A stretch of DNA of 64,000 nt from Rhodanobacter sp. (GCA_024711345.1 JANJTA010000015.1:82397-146396), one strand, 5' to 3'; shown: positions 37,578 through 47,432, counted from the stretch's first letter. The notes: generated by a model not told the origin, from the sequence alone. Numbers and translations: made by a program.

Positions 37578-38326
37578 GCGGGGTTTTCCTTGCTGTCGAT
37601 GACCGCGGTGTGGTTGCGCCGGTCGCTGAGTATGCGGCCATCCTCCATCGCCAGCACGCGGTCGGCGTGGACGACCAGGCGCGGGTCGTGGCTGACGCAC
37701 AGCACGGTGGTGCCGTGGGTGTGGGCGATGCGGTGCAGGATGTCGATGATGATCTGGCCGTTGGCGGCGTCCAGTGCGCTGGTCGGTTCGTCGGCGAACA
37801 GCAGCTCGGGCTGCTTGGCCAGCGCGCGGGCGATCGCCACGCGCTGCTTCTCGCCGCCGGACAGCTCCGACGGGCGCAGCCGCATGCGGTGCGCCAGGCC
37901 GACCTCCTCCAGCGACTGTTGCGTGCGCCGGCGCGCCTCGTCGCGCGACAGGCCCATGTGGTTCAGCGGCAGCTCGACCTGCTCGAAGGCGGAGAGCGCG
38001 GGGAACAGGTTGAAGCCCTGGAACACGAAGCCGGTGTGCTGCAGGCGGAAGCGTTCCAGCGCGCGCAGGTCGAGCTGGCCCAGCTCGCTGCCCAGCGCCC
38101 ACACGCGGCCGGCATCGACCTTCTGCAGGCCGCTCAGGATCGCCAGCAGGGTGCTCTTGCCGCAGCCGGACGGGCCGGAGATCAGGGTCAGCTCGCCGGC
38201 GTCGATGCTCAGCGAGAAGTGGTCCAGCACCTGCGTGCGCTGATGGCCGGAGACGAACGCCTTGCTGACGTTCTCGGCCTTCAGCGCCGGCGTGCGCACG
38301 GGTTCGATGGCGGGGACGGGCGGCAT
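37574..38326 (-). CDS. ABC efflux ATPase (MacB/LolD type)
   Basis: A 250-residue ABC ATPase: Walker A SGPSGCGKSTLL, Q-loop FVFQGFNLFPALSAFEQVELPL, signature LSGGEKQRVAIARAL, Walker B LLFADEPTSALD, switch His in VSHDPR. The FQxFNL...EQVELPL block is characteristic of LolD/MacB/DevA ATPases paired with FtsX-type permeases. It lies between its permease and adaptor genes. Confidence 0.94.
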   Translation of the reverse strand: MPPVPAIEPVRTPALKAENVSKAFVSGHQRTQVLDHFSLSIDAGELTLISGPSGCGKSTLLAILSGLQKVDAGRVWALGSELGQLDLRALERFRLQHTGFVFQGFNLFPALSAFEQVELPLNHMGLSRDEARRRTQQSLEEVGLAHRMRLRPSELSGGEKQRVAIARALAKQPELLFADEPTSALDAANGQIIIDILHRIAHTHGTTVLCVSHDPRLVVHADRVLAMEDGRILSDRRNHTAVIDSKENPA

Positions 38327-38331
38327 CGCGG

Positions 38332-39462
38332 CTACCTCAGCAAGGTCGCGGGATCGGCGCGGCGCAGGCTGCGCATCGCGGCCAGGCCGGAGACCGCCGC
38401 CAGGCCCATCACCAGCACGATGCAGGCCACCGCGGCCGGCACGGTCAGCACCACCGGCACGTCCTGGCTGCGCGCCAGCAGCATCAGCACGACGCCCAGC
38501 GCGCTGGCGCCGAGCAGGCCCAGCGCGCCGACCCAGAACGCCTGCTCCAGCACCACCTTGCGCAGTGCGCCCACGCCCACGCCGAGCGCGTTGAGGGTGG
38601 CGTACTCGCGCACCGAACCGTTGACCGCGGCGATCAGGGTCTGGCTGGTGATCGCCGCGCCGACCAGGAACACGATGCCGGCCAGGAACAGCACGCCGGC
38701 GCCGGCGCCGGTGTCGAACAGCCAGTAGCGCACCGAGAGGTTGGCGAAGTCGCTGGCGCTCCATGCGGTATACGGGCCGAAGGCGGTGTCGCCACGCAGG
38801 CGCAACGCCACGGCGCGGGCCTGGGCCGGGTCGCGCAGTTTCGCCACCAGGTAGGTGGGCCCGGTGTCGGTGGGGTCGTTGTCCAGCCGGCGTGCGGTAT
38901 CCAGCGAGCACAGCACGTTGACGCCGCCGAGCGCGCGCAGGCCGCGACTGATGCCGACCACGCGCACCTGCTGGCCGTTGATGGTGGCGGTCTGGCCGAT
39001 GTCGACGCCGAGCTGGTCCTGGGCGGAGCGGTCGATCACGATCGCGTCCGGTTCGGCCAGCCGCCTGCGCAGCGCGGGCGAAAGGATCCTGGAGAACATC
39101 AGCCCGTCGGCGGCCGGATCGATGCCGGAGACGAACACCGAGACGCCGCCGGTCTCGCGCGGTCCGCGCCAGTCGCCGTCGATCCACAGGTACGGCTCGA
39201 CCCGCTGCACCGCCGGATCCATCAGCAGGCGCGACTCCACGTCGGCGTCGATCGTGCGGCCCAGGCTCACGCTCTGCGTGCCGGGGTAGCCGACCCAGAC
39301 GTCGGCCGACGAGCCGGTGATGTAGAGGCTGCTGCTGCCGAAGATGCCCAGCACCAGCGCGATCTGCAGCAGCTGCAGCAGGCCGGCGAAGCCGACCGCC
39401 AGCATGGCCGGCAGGAAACGCCGCCATTCGTAGACCAGCGTCTTGCGCGCCAGGGCCACCAT
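38332..39462 (-). CDS. FtsX/DevC-type ABC permease
   Basis: A 376-residue permease with one N-terminal helix (AMLAVGFAGLLQLLQIALVLG), a large periplasmic domain (about residues 45-250: GYPGTQSVSLGRTIDADVES and the GQTATINGQQVRVVGI beta region), then three C-terminal helices, the FtsX/MacB half-permease topology. REYATLNALGVGVGALRKVVLEQAFW is the conserved cytoplasmic loop. ATG at 39462 overlaps the outer-membrane factor stop by 1 nt. Confidence 0.92.
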   Translation of the reverse strand: MVALARKTLVYEWRRFLPAMLAVGFAGLLQLLQIALVLGIFGSSSLYITGSSADVWVGYPGTQSVSLGRTIDADVESRLLMDPAVQRVEPYLWIDGDWRGPRETGGVSVFVSGIDPAADGLMFSRILSPALRRRLAEPDAIVIDRSAQDQLGVDIGQTATINGQQVRVVGISRGLRALGGVNVLCSLDTARRLDNDPTDTGPTYLVAKLRDPAQARAVALRLRGDTAFGPYTAWSASDFANLSVRYWLFDTGAGAGVLFLAGIVFLVGAAITSQTLIAAVNGSVREYATLNALGVGVGALRKVVLEQAFWVGALGLLGASALGVVLMLLARSQDVPVVLTVPAAVACIVLVMGLAAVSGLAAMRSLRRADPATLLR

Positions 39463-40931
39463 CAGCGCGGCGCTCCGCGACCGTCGGCGGGCGCCGGCGC
39501 CGGCGCCGCGGCCCGTGCCGTTTCCGGCGCCGGCCGCGGCGCGCCGCCCAGCGCCTTGAACAGTGCCACGTAGGCAAGGCTGTGCGCGGCCCGCGCGTCG
39601 GCCAGTTCGAGCGCGGCCTGCTCGGCGGCGATCCGGCTTTCGGCGCGATCGAGCGGGCTGACCAGCTGCAGCCCGGCGCGTACCTGCACGGTCCGGTCGG
39701 CGCGTTGCAGCGCCTGCCACGCCACGTTCGTCTGCTGTTCGCGCCGGCGCTGCTGCTCCAGGCCGCCCAGGGCGGTTTCCACCTCGGCCACGCCCTCGAG
39801 CACCGCCTGCCGGTAGGCCAGCACGCTGGCTTTCAGCTCATGGTCGCGGGCGTGCTTGGCGGCCAGCCGCATGCCCCAGTCGAACAGCGGGATGTCGATC
39901 AGCGGGCCGAGCGAGGCGATGCCGTTCGGGGTGGTGGAGATGCGGTGGTTGTTGTTGATGTCGGTAGCCCAGACCATCGAGGCGCCGAGGCCGATGCTGG
40001 GAAACAGCTCGGCGTGGGCCAGCGCCAGTTCGCCGGCGCTGCGCAGCACGTCCGCCTCGGCGCGGGCGATCTCCGGCCGCGTGCGCAGCAGCTCGGCCGG
40101 GGTGCCGTCGAGCCGCCAGGCACCCAGCGTGGGCGGCGTGCCCGCCTGCAGCCACGCCGGGTCGGGGCGGTTCTGCCCGAGCAGCACGGCCAGCCGCTGC
40201 GCGCTGGCGTCGGCGGCCTGGCGCGGCGCCGCCAGCGCGGCTTCGGCCTGCGCCCAGGCGGCTTGCGCCTGGTCCACGGCGCCGGGGGCCGCCAGCTGCA
40301 GCCGCTGGCGCGTCTGCTGCAGTTCCCACGCCTGCTTGCGCTGTTGGCTGATCTGCTGCAGCAACTGCTCCTGCTGCTGCGCGGTGCGCAGGCCGATCCA
40401 TTCGCGCACCACTTCGGCGACCAGGCTGACCCGCGCGGCCTGCAGGTCGGCCATGCTGGCGTCCAGCGCGCCCTGCGCTTCGCGCCGGGTACCTTCGGCG
40501 CGGCCGAACAGGCCCAGTTCCCAGCTGGCGTCGAAACCGGCCACGAAGAACGAGGCGCTGGCGTCGGGATCGATCGCGTCGTGGGTGCGCGCATGCAGCT
40601 CCGGCAGGTAGCGGGCGTGGGCGCGTTCGTGCAGGCTGCGTGCGGCGCGCAGCCGCTCGACCGCCTGCGCCACGTCGAGGTTGTGGGCCAGCGCGCGGTC
40701 GACCAGCGCGTCGAGGTCGGGGTCGGCGAAGGCATGCCACCAACCATGCAGGTCGGTCGGCGGGGCCGGATCGGCCATCACCGCATGCCGCCATTGCGCA
40801 GGGACCGGCGGCGCCAGTCGGGGCAGCGGAGCGGCGCAGCCGGCCAGCCCGCAGAGCGCGGCGACCAGCAGGCATCTGCGCCACCCGTGATTCGCGGTTG
40901 CCTGGCTCAGTCGAAGTGGCACAGCGCGCAT
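39462..40931 (-). CDS. Outer-membrane efflux lipoprotein (NodT/TolC-like)
   Basis: A 489-residue outer-membrane factor. The signal peptide ends in the lipobox LCGLAGCAAP, then PVPAQWRHAVM and WWHAFADPDLDALVDRALAHNLDV, the usual start of the NodT family, and two repeats of long helices with DRAESRIAAEQAALELADARAAHSLAYVALFKALGG near the C-terminus. It forms the exit duct of the efflux complex and is the first gene of the four-gene operon (outer-membrane factor, permease, ATPase, adaptor). Confidence 0.93.
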   Translation of the reverse strand: MRAVPLRLSQATANHGWRRCLLVAALCGLAGCAAPLPRLAPPVPAQWRHAVMADPAPPTDLHGWWHAFADPDLDALVDRALAHNLDVAQAVERLRAARSLHERAHARYLPELHARTHDAIDPDASASFFVAGFDASWELGLFGRAEGTRREAQGALDASMADLQAARVSLVAEVVREWIGLRTAQQQEQLLQQISQQRKQAWELQQTRQRLQLAAPGAVDQAQAAWAQAEAALAAPRQAADASAQRLAVLLGQNRPDPAWLQAGTPPTLGAWRLDGTPAELLRTRPEIARAEADVLRSAGELALAHAELFPSIGLGASMVWATDINNNHRISTTPNGIASLGPLIDIPLFDWGMRLAAKHARDHELKASVLAYRQAVLEGVAEVETALGGLEQQRRREQQTNVAWQALQRADRTVQVRAGLQLVSPLDRAESRIAAEQAALELADARAAHSLAYVALFKALGGAPRPAPETARAAAPAPAPADGRGAPR

Positions 40932-41082
40932 TTTCCCGGAGGCATGATCGGGCCAGATAGCAGGGTTGGCGTGGAGGGACGGTGGTGGCCGGCCATTATG
41001 GTGCAGGAATCTTTCTGCATTCTGATGGTGGGTGGCGGCACGGCGCGGCCGACGCGGCGCAGCGGGCTGGCGTCGGTCGTCC

Positions 41083-42498
41083 TCATGCCGGCTGCCCGGC
41101 GGCGGTCGGCGCTGGGGGAAAACGGACCTCCACGTACAGGCCGCGCGGTTCGCCGGGGCGATAGATCACCTCGGCATGATGCCGCTCGGCGATGCGCTGG
41201 ACGATCGCCAGTCCCAGCCCGCTGCCTTCCTCGTTGTTGCCGGCGGCGCGGAAGAAACGCTCGCTCAGGCGCGGCAGCAGTTCGCTCGGCACGCCGGGAC
41301 CGTTGTCCTCGACGCTGAGGCTGGCGCCGCCATCGGCGCGCGCCGCCAGCCTCACGGTGACGGTGCTGCCGCGGCCGGCGTAGCGCACGGCGTTGTCGAT
41401 CAGGTTGTCCAGCAGGTCCAGCAGGCTGGCGGCGTCGCCCAGCACGAACAGCGGCTGGCTGCTGCCTTCGTAGCCCAGATCCACGCCGGCGCGGATGGCT
41501 TCGTGCACGCGGTCGGCCACCGCCCCGGGGATGAAGCGGGCGAGATCGAGCAGGGCGCGCTCGCCGGTCTCCAGCGAGGGAGCCTGCGCGCGCGTCAGCG
41601 CCAGCAGTTGGGCCGAAGTGCGCGCGGCGCGGCGCACCAGCCGCTGGATGTGGAGCAGGGCGTCGGCCACCGTTTCCGGCTGCGGGTTGGCGATGGCGTG
41701 CTCGACGTGCAGGCTCAACCCGGTCAGCGGCGTGCGCAGCTGGTGCGCGGCGTCGGCAATGAAGCGGTCGTGCAGGGACAGCATGTCGCGCAGGCGGCCA
41801 AACAGCGCGTCGATGGTCCGCGTCAGCGGCCGAATCTCCAGCGGCACGTCGGGACCGTCGATCGGGGTGAGTTCGTTGTGGCGCGCGGCGAGCCGGGCGG
41901 TCAGCGGGTCGAGCACGCGCAGGCCGCGGCCCACGCCGAACCAGACCAGCGAGAGCACGCAGGCGATCAGCAGGGTCTGCGTCAGGCTCGCCAGCAGCAG
42001 GATCTCGCGCGCCTGCTGGTGGCGGTCGTGCAGCGTTTCGGCCACGGTGACGACCAGGCTGTCGCCGGGGTCGCTGCGCATCGCCACGCGCACCGTCGCC
42101 GCGCGCAGGGCGTGTTTCGCCAGCTGCGCGTCGTACAGCGTGGGCGCGGCGCCGATGGCGGGCGTCTGCGGCGGTTTCGGCAGGTCTCCGTTGCCGGCCA
42201 GCAGGCCATGCCGGGTGCTGCTCACGTTGAAATAGCCCCGACCTTCCGGGTCGAATTCGAGCAGGAAGCGCGCCTGCGGGGCCACCTCGCTGCCGAACCG
42301 CTCGTTGCCGACCATGGTGGCCAGGGTCACCGCGTCGTCGCTCAGGCCGCGGTCGTGCACCCGGTTGGCGTAGCCCAGCGCCACGGCGTAGGTCAGCAGC
42401 GCGTCCAGCAGCAGCAGCACGCCGACCGGCACCAGCAGGGCCAGCAGCAGGCGCCGGCGCAGGCTGGGACGCAGCGGACGCGTGCGTGGCGGGTTCAT
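41083..42498 (-). CDS. Two-component sensor histidine kinase
   Basis: A 471-residue kinase with two membrane helices (residues about 17-42 and 167-190) flanking a periplasmic domain of the 2CSK_N type (FNVSSTRHGLLAGNGDLPKPP). The phospho-acceptor is His252 in FIADAAHQLRTPLTG; N box LLDNLIDNAVRYA; G boxes VEDNGPGVP and EGSGLGLAIVQRI. Encoded 4 nt overlapping its regulator. The neighbouring tripartite efflux operon on the same strand is a plausible target. ATG at 42498. Confidence 0.92.
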   Translation of the reverse strand: MNPPRTRPLRPSLRRRLLLALLVPVGVLLLLDALLTYAVALGYANRVHDRGLSDDAVTLATMVGNERFGSEVAPQARFLLEFDPEGRGYFNVSSTRHGLLAGNGDLPKPPQTPAIGAAPTLYDAQLAKHALRAATVRVAMRSDPGDSLVVTVAETLHDRHQQAREILLLASLTQTLLIACVLSLVWFGVGRGLRVLDPLTARLAARHNELTPIDGPDVPLEIRPLTRTIDALFGRLRDMLSLHDRFIADAAHQLRTPLTGLSLHVEHAIANPQPETVADALLHIQRLVRRAARTSAQLLALTRAQAPSLETGERALLDLARFIPGAVADRVHEAIRAGVDLGYEGSSQPLFVLGDAASLLDLLDNLIDNAVRYAGRGSTVTVRLAARADGGASLSVEDNGPGVPSELLPRLSERFFRAAGNNEEGSGLGLAIVQRIAERHHAEVIYRPGEPRGLYVEVRFPPAPTAAGQPA

Positions 42499-43184
42499 GC
42501 GTGGCCGTTCCCGCTGTCGTCGGTTTCTTCCAGCAGATAGCCGAGGCCGCGGATGGTGCGCACGCCGGTGCCGCTGCCTTGCAGCTTGCGGCGCAGCCGG
42601 TGGATGGCGATGTCCAGGCCGTTGTCGGTCAGCTCCTGGTCCCAGTCGCACAGCGCTGCCACCAGCTGGGCGCGGCTGGTGACGCGATCGACCCGCGTGG
42701 CCAGCGCCTCGAGCAGGCCGAACTCGCGTGCGGTCAGTTCCAATGGTGTCTGCCCGATCCAGGCACGATGGCCGGGCAGATCCAGCCGCAATCGGCCCAG
42801 TTGCAGCTCCGGCTTGCCCTGGCTGCTGGCCCGGCGCAGCAGTGCCCGCACGCGGGCCTCGAACTCGGCCAGCGCGAAGGGTTTCACCAGGTAATCGTCG
42901 GCGCCGAGGTCGAGCACGCGGATGCGTTCGGCCAGGCCTTCGCGGGCAGTCACCACCAGCACCGGCATGCCGGTGCCGCGATGGCGCAGGCGGCGCAGCA
43001 CCTCGCTGCCGTCCAGGCCGGGCAGGCCCAGATCCAGCACCAGCAGGTCGTAGTCGTGGTCGCGCAGCGCGGCGTCGGCAAGGTTGCCGCGGGAGGCATG
43101 GTCCACCACATGGCCACCGTGGCGCAGCGAAGCACACAGGCCGTCGGCGATGGCGAGGTCGTCCTCGGCCAGAAGAATGCGCAT
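42495..43184 (-). CDS. OmpR/PhoB-family response regulator
   Basis: A 229-residue regulator. Receiver: LLAEDD, phospho-acceptor Asp51 in LVLDLGLPGLDG, VVTAREG and YLVKPF. The winged-helix domain contains LTAREFGLLEALAT and RLRRKLQGSGTGVRTIRGLGYLL. Starts at the ATG at 43184; the kinase gene overlaps its stop by 4 nt. The 260-nt upstream region to the divergent flavoprotein gene includes an AT-richer patch (ttgttgagattgattcttgtttgc) that may be promoter, but no consensus was identified. Confidence 0.94.
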   Translation of the reverse strand: MRILLAEDDLAIADGLCASLRHGGHVVDHASRGNLADAALRDHDYDLLVLDLGLPGLDGSEVLRRLRHRGTGMPVLVVTAREGLAERIRVLDLGADDYLVKPFALAEFEARVRALLRRASSQGKPELQLGRLRLDLPGHRAWIGQTPLELTAREFGLLEALATRVDRVTSRAQLVAALCDWDQELTDNGLDIAIHRLRRKLQGSGTGVRTIRGLGYLLEETDDSGNGHA

Positions 43185-43445
43185 GTGCGGTGCTCCTGTG
43201 GTGCACGGAGGCGGCGGAAGGCCAGGCCCGGCAGGTCGATTTGTTGAGATTGATTCTTGTTTGCGGTCTAATGGTCGCCGGCGCAGGCCGCGACTGCGGA
43301 GTTTGCGCCCATCAAGACCACCACGTACCGGCCGCGGTTCCCCGGCTGGCGCGTCTATGCGAATCATGGACAAGCAGCCGTCATCATCCACCCGATTGCC
43401 CGAACCGCCATGTGCAACGCCGGCGCCTGGCGCGGAGCGGCCGCG

Positions 43446-45122
43446 ATGAGCAGGCCCGGCGCGACGACGACATGGCGCGCGGTGGTCGGCAACGCGATCG
43501 TGCCGGCCGGGCTGGCGCTGCTCCTGGCGACGCTGCTCCTGCGCTACGCCGCGGCGCACGCTCCGCAGGCGGTGGGCTGGCTGGGCGTGGCCCTGCTGCT
43601 GGCGGTGGGGCTGTTCGGCTGGTGGCGGCTGCGGCGCGTGCCGGCGCCACGCAAGCCGCGGGCGGTGGCCGACGCCGCCATCGTCCGCGATCCGGCCACG
43701 GTCCGGGGCGCGGCGCCAGCCGAGGCGGTGCAGGCCGTGGTCGGCGTGCAGGTGGTCTACGCCAGCCAGACCGGCTTCGCCGAACAGCTGGCGCGGCAGA
43801 CCTTGCAGAGCCTGCGGGCGGCCGGCATGCCGGGGAGTCTGCGCGGCCTCGATGGCGTGGCGCCCGATGCATTGCGTCGTGCCGGTCGGGTGCTGTTCGT
43901 GGTCAGCACCACCGGCGATGGCGAGCCGCCGGACATGGCGCAGGCATTCAGCCGCGTGGCCATGCGGCAGCCGGCGCCGCTGGACGGGCTGCGCTACGGC
44001 CTGCTCGCGCTGGGCGACAGCGATTACGAGGACTTTTGCGGCTTTGGCCGGCAGCTGCAGCGCTGGCTGGAGGCCAGCGGTGCGCAGGCGCTGTTCGATC
44101 CGGTGGAGGTGGACAGCGAAGACGAGGCCAGCCTGCGCCACTGGCAGCACCAGCTGGCGATGCTCACCGGCGTCAGCGACCTGCCGGACTGGCAGGCGCC
44201 GAAGTACCAGCGCTGGCGGCTGGCCGAACGGCGGCTGCTCAATCCCGGCAGCGTGGGCGAGGCGTGCTTCCATCTCGAACTGCAGCCACCCGAGGGCCGT
44301 GCGGACTGGCAGGCCGGCGACCTGGTCGAGATCGGTCCCTGTCATGCGCCGGAAAAGGTGGCGGGCTGGCTGGCGGCCAGCGCCCTGGATGGCCGCGTGC
44401 CGGTGGCGTTCGGCCGGGAGCGCCTGCCGCTGGCCGACTTGCTGGCGCGTTGCCGCCTGCCGGAAGCCGGCGAGGTCGACGGGCTGGACGAGGCGGCCGT
44501 GGCGGCGCGGCTGCAACGGCTGCCGCACCGCGAATACTCGATCGCCTCGCTGCCGGACGACGGCGCGATCCACCTGCTGGTACGCCAGATGCGCGGCCGC
44601 GGCGGCTACCTCGGCCTCGGCTCGGGCTGGCTGACCGCTCATGCGCCGATCGGCGCGCCGGTGGCCCTGCGCGTGCGCAGCAACCCCAATTTCCACCCGC
44701 CGCGGGATGCGCGGCCGCTGCTCCTGATCGGCAACGGCACCGGGCTGGCTGCCCTGCGCGCGCTGCTGAAGGCACGCATCGCGGCCGGCCACCGGCGCAA
44801 CTGGCTGCTGTTCGGCGAGCGGCACGCGGCACACGACGGCTTCTATCGCGACGACATCGAGCGCTGGCTGGCGGACGGCTGGATCGAACGCGCCGATTTT
44901 GCCTGGTCGCGCGACCAGGCCGAGCGCATCCACGTGCAGCAGCGGCTGCGCGAGGCGGCCGACGAGCTGCGGCGCTGGGTCGACGCCGGCGCGGCGATCT
45001 ACGTGTGCGGCAGCCTCGCCGGCCTGGCGCCGGGCGTCGACGCGGTATTGCGCGAAGTGCTGGGCGAGGCGGAGGTCGCGCAGCTGCGCGCGCAGGGGCG
45101 CTACCGCCGCGACGTCTACTGA
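43446..45122 (+). CDS. Membrane-anchored flavodoxin/NADPH reductase (sulfite-reductase-like flavoprotein)
   Basis: A 558-residue electron-transfer flavoprotein. Two N-terminal helices (residues about 15-65) anchor it; a flavodoxin domain binds FMN (VVYASQTGFAEQLARQT, VVSTTGDGEPPD, ALGDSDYEDFCGFG); the C-terminal FAD/NADPH module has HREYSIASLPD (FAD motif RxYS) and LLIGNGTGLAALRALLKAR (NADPH loop), ending RDVY. It resembles the CysJ/P450-reductase family, but no CysI or P450 is adjacent. The start at 43446 is preferred: GGAG lies about 8 nt upstream; an ATG at 43410 is possible. Confidence 0.86.
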   Translation: MSRPGATTTWRAVVGNAIVPAGLALLLATLLLRYAAAHAPQAVGWLGVALLLAVGLFGWWRLRRVPAPRKPRAVADAAIVRDPATVRGAAPAEAVQAVVGVQVVYASQTGFAEQLARQTLQSLRAAGMPGSLRGLDGVAPDALRRAGRVLFVVSTTGDGEPPDMAQAFSRVAMRQPAPLDGLRYGLLALGDSDYEDFCGFGRQLQRWLEASGAQALFDPVEVDSEDEASLRHWQHQLAMLTGVSDLPDWQAPKYQRWRLAERRLLNPGSVGEACFHLELQPPEGRADWQAGDLVEIGPCHAPEKVAGWLAASALDGRVPVAFGRERLPLADLLARCRLPEAGEVDGLDEAAVAARLQRLPHREYSIASLPDDGAIHLLVRQMRGRGGYLGLGSGWLTAHAPIGAPVALRVRSNPNFHPPRDARPLLLIGNGTGLAALRALLKARIAAGHRRNWLLFGERHAAHDGFYRDDIERWLADGWIERADFAWSRDQAERIHVQQRLREAADELRRWVDAGAAIYVCGSLAGLAPGVDAVLREVLGEAEVAQLRAQGRYRRDVY

Positions 45123-45203
45123 GCCCATGGCATGACCTCTGGCCTATGCCGGGCCTGACGGCTAGGGTGCACTCTGCGGGAATTGCCCAGGGGGGATGAC
45201 GGA

Positions 45204-47432
45204 ATGCGGCGAAGCGTACGCAAATGGGGGCGCCTGTGCGCCGTAGCGGTATGGTGGCCGTGGCTGGCGCTGGCGCAGCAGGCCACGCCGGCGGCATCGG
45301 CATCGGCCGCGGCGCCGCCCAGCGCGGCCAGCGTGGCGCTTCCCGACATTCCCTTCGCCGCCGTCGATGCTGCCGCGGTGAGCGTGCCCAGCGCTGCGGG
45401 TGCCTGGGGCGGCGAGCGCAGCGGCAACGAACCGACGCTGTCCGACCGCGTGGTGAGCTACCGCATCGACGCCACGCTGGATGCGGCCAAGCACGCGGTG
45501 AGCGGCAGCCAGCACATGACCTGGCGCAACCGCAGCGAGCGCCCGGTGAGCAAGGTCTATTTCCACCTGTACCTCAACGCGTTCCAGAACGAGGGCAGCA
45601 CCTGGTTCACCGAACGCAAGGTGCTCACCGCGCACGGGCGTTCGCGCGGCGCGGCGGTGCTGAAGAAGGGCGAGTGGGGCTGGATCGAACTCAAGCAGGT
45701 GAAGCAGGGCGACGCCGCCTTGAAGTGGAGCTTCGTGCAGCCCGACGGTGGCCCGGCCAGCGACCAGACCGTGGCGCAGATCGACCTGGCCGAGCCGGTG
45801 CCGGCCGGCGGCACGCTGACGCTGGACATCGACTTCCTCAGCCAGCTGCCACGGGTGGTCGAGCGCACCGGCTGGTGGGGCGACTTCAACCTGGTGGCGC
45901 AGTGGTTCCCGAAAATCGGCGTGCTCGAGCTGCCCGGCGAACGTGGCGCCAGCGCCCCACGCTGGAACGTGCACGAGTTCCACTTCAACAGCGAGTTCTA
46001 CGCCGACTTCGGCCTGTACGACGTGCGCCTCACCGTGCCCAGCGACTACACCGTGGGCGCGGTGGGCAAGCTGCAGGGGCCGCCGGAAACGGCGAACGGC
46101 AAGAGCACCTACCACTACGTGCAGGGCGACGTGCACGATTTCGCCTGGGTGGCCGCGAAGGGTTTCAAGACGCTGGACGGCAGCTGGCAGGGACCGGGCA
46201 GCCCGTGGGTCGACGTGCGGGTGATCTACCCCGCCGAGTACGCGGCCAGCGCCGCGCCGGTGCTCAAGGCCACCACCGATTCGCTGACGTACTTCTCGCA
46301 GACGCTGGGGGCCTATCCCTATGAGACGGTGACGGCGGTGGTGCCGCCGTACAACGCGTCCGAGGCAGGCGGCATGGAGTACCCCACGTTCTTCACCGCT
46401 GATGGCCATGCCAAGGTCGAGCCGGGCACGCTCACGCAGTACGCGCTCGACTTTGTCACCATCCATGAGTTCGGCCACGGCTACTTCTACGGCCTGCTCG
46501 CTTCGAACGAGTTCGAGGAGCCGATGCTCGACGAGGGCATGAACGAGTACTGGGACGACCGCATGCTGCGCGAACGCGGCCAGGACATCGTGGCCGCCAG
46601 CGGCTGGATGAAACGCCTCGGCATCGCGCCGGTGATCCCGCCGTTTGTCGCCGAGCGCGTGATCGCCGGCCTGCGCCAGCCGCCCGATCCGCTGGGCGCG
46701 AACTCCTGGGACCGCCTCTCCAGCAGCAGCTACGGCACGGTCTACGCGCGCACCGCCACCGCCATGCACGACCTGGAGGAGCGCCTGGGCAAGCCGGCGC
46801 TGGAGCGCGCGATGCACGAGTACTACCGGCGCTGGCGCTTCCGCCATCCGTCGACGGCCGACCTGCGCGCGACGCTGGCCGAGGTCTCCGGCAAGCCGCA
46901 GGCGGTCGATGCGATCTTCGACCAGTACGTCTACGGCACCGCGCAGATCGACGACCGCGTCGCCAGCATCGACACCGCCGAAGTGCTGCCGCTGGCTGGC
47001 AGCACGCTGAAGGACGGCAAGCGCAGCGAGCTCGACGACGAGGCGCTCGACCGGCAGGTCGAGCAACGGCACCAGAGCTGGGACAAGGCGCATCCGCAGG
47101 CGAAGCCGGGCAGCGGACCGTACCCGTGGCACAGCACGGTCACCGTGCGCCGCAACGGCGCGCCGGTAGCGCAGTTGCTGCGGGTGCAGTTCGCCGACGG
47201 CAGCCATGAGGACGTGCACTGGAACGACGGCCGCCGCTGGGCCCGTTTCGAGTTCACCCGGCCGGCCAAGGCGGTCTCGGCCACGCTCGATCCCGAGCAG
47301 AAGATCCTGCTGGATGCGAACAAGCTCAACGACAGCCGCACGACCAGGGCCGACGGCAGTGCGTCGCGCCGCTGGAGCGCGGATGCCGCGTCCTTGCTGC
47401 AGGTCTTCTACGCCTTGATGGGGTCGCTGTGA
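45204..47432 (+). CDS. M1-family zinc metallopeptidase (secreted)
   Basis: A 742-residue exported peptidase. Residues 1-25 form a signal peptide. The zinc site is HEFGH (His421, Glu422, His425) followed 18 residues later by Glu444 in MLDEGMNEY: the exact HEXXH-X18-E spacing of M1 peptidases. An AGGMEYPTFF motif (the GxMEN-like exopeptidase box, with EYP) precedes it. Start ATG at 45204; an upstream TTG gives no better signal. Overlaps the next membrane gene by 1 nt (TGATG). Confidence 0.93.
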   Translation: MRRSVRKWGRLCAVAVWWPWLALAQQATPAASASAAAPPSAASVALPDIPFAAVDAAAVSVPSAAGAWGGERSGNEPTLSDRVVSYRIDATLDAAKHAVSGSQHMTWRNRSERPVSKVYFHLYLNAFQNEGSTWFTERKVLTAHGRSRGAAVLKKGEWGWIELKQVKQGDAALKWSFVQPDGGPASDQTVAQIDLAEPVPAGGTLTLDIDFLSQLPRVVERTGWWGDFNLVAQWFPKIGVLELPGERGASAPRWNVHEFHFNSEFYADFGLYDVRLTVPSDYTVGAVGKLQGPPETANGKSTYHYVQGDVHDFAWVAAKGFKTLDGSWQGPGSPWVDVRVIYPAEYAASAAPVLKATTDSLTYFSQTLGAYPYETVTAVVPPYNASEAGGMEYPTFFTADGHAKVEPGTLTQYALDFVTIHEFGHGYFYGLLASNEFEEPMLDEGMNEYWDDRMLRERGQDIVAASGWMKRLGIAPVIPPFVAERVIAGLRQPPDPLGANSWDRLSSSSYGTVYARTATAMHDLEERLGKPALERAMHEYYRRWRFRHPSTADLRATLAEVSGKPQAVDAIFDQYVYGTAQIDDRVASIDTAEVLPLAGSTLKDGKRSELDDEALDRQVEQRHQSWDKAHPQAKPGSGPYPWHSTVTVRRNGAPVAQLLRVQFADGSHEDVHWNDGRRWARFEFTRPAKAVSATLDPEQKILLDANKLNDSRTTRADGSASRRWSADAASLLQVFYALMGSL

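Noticed and set aside
43207..43445. Fur-box-like AT-rich segment upstream of the flavoprotein gene
   Set aside because: ttgagattgattcttgttt does not match the 19-bp Fur consensus well enough by eye; only its AT-richness is certain.
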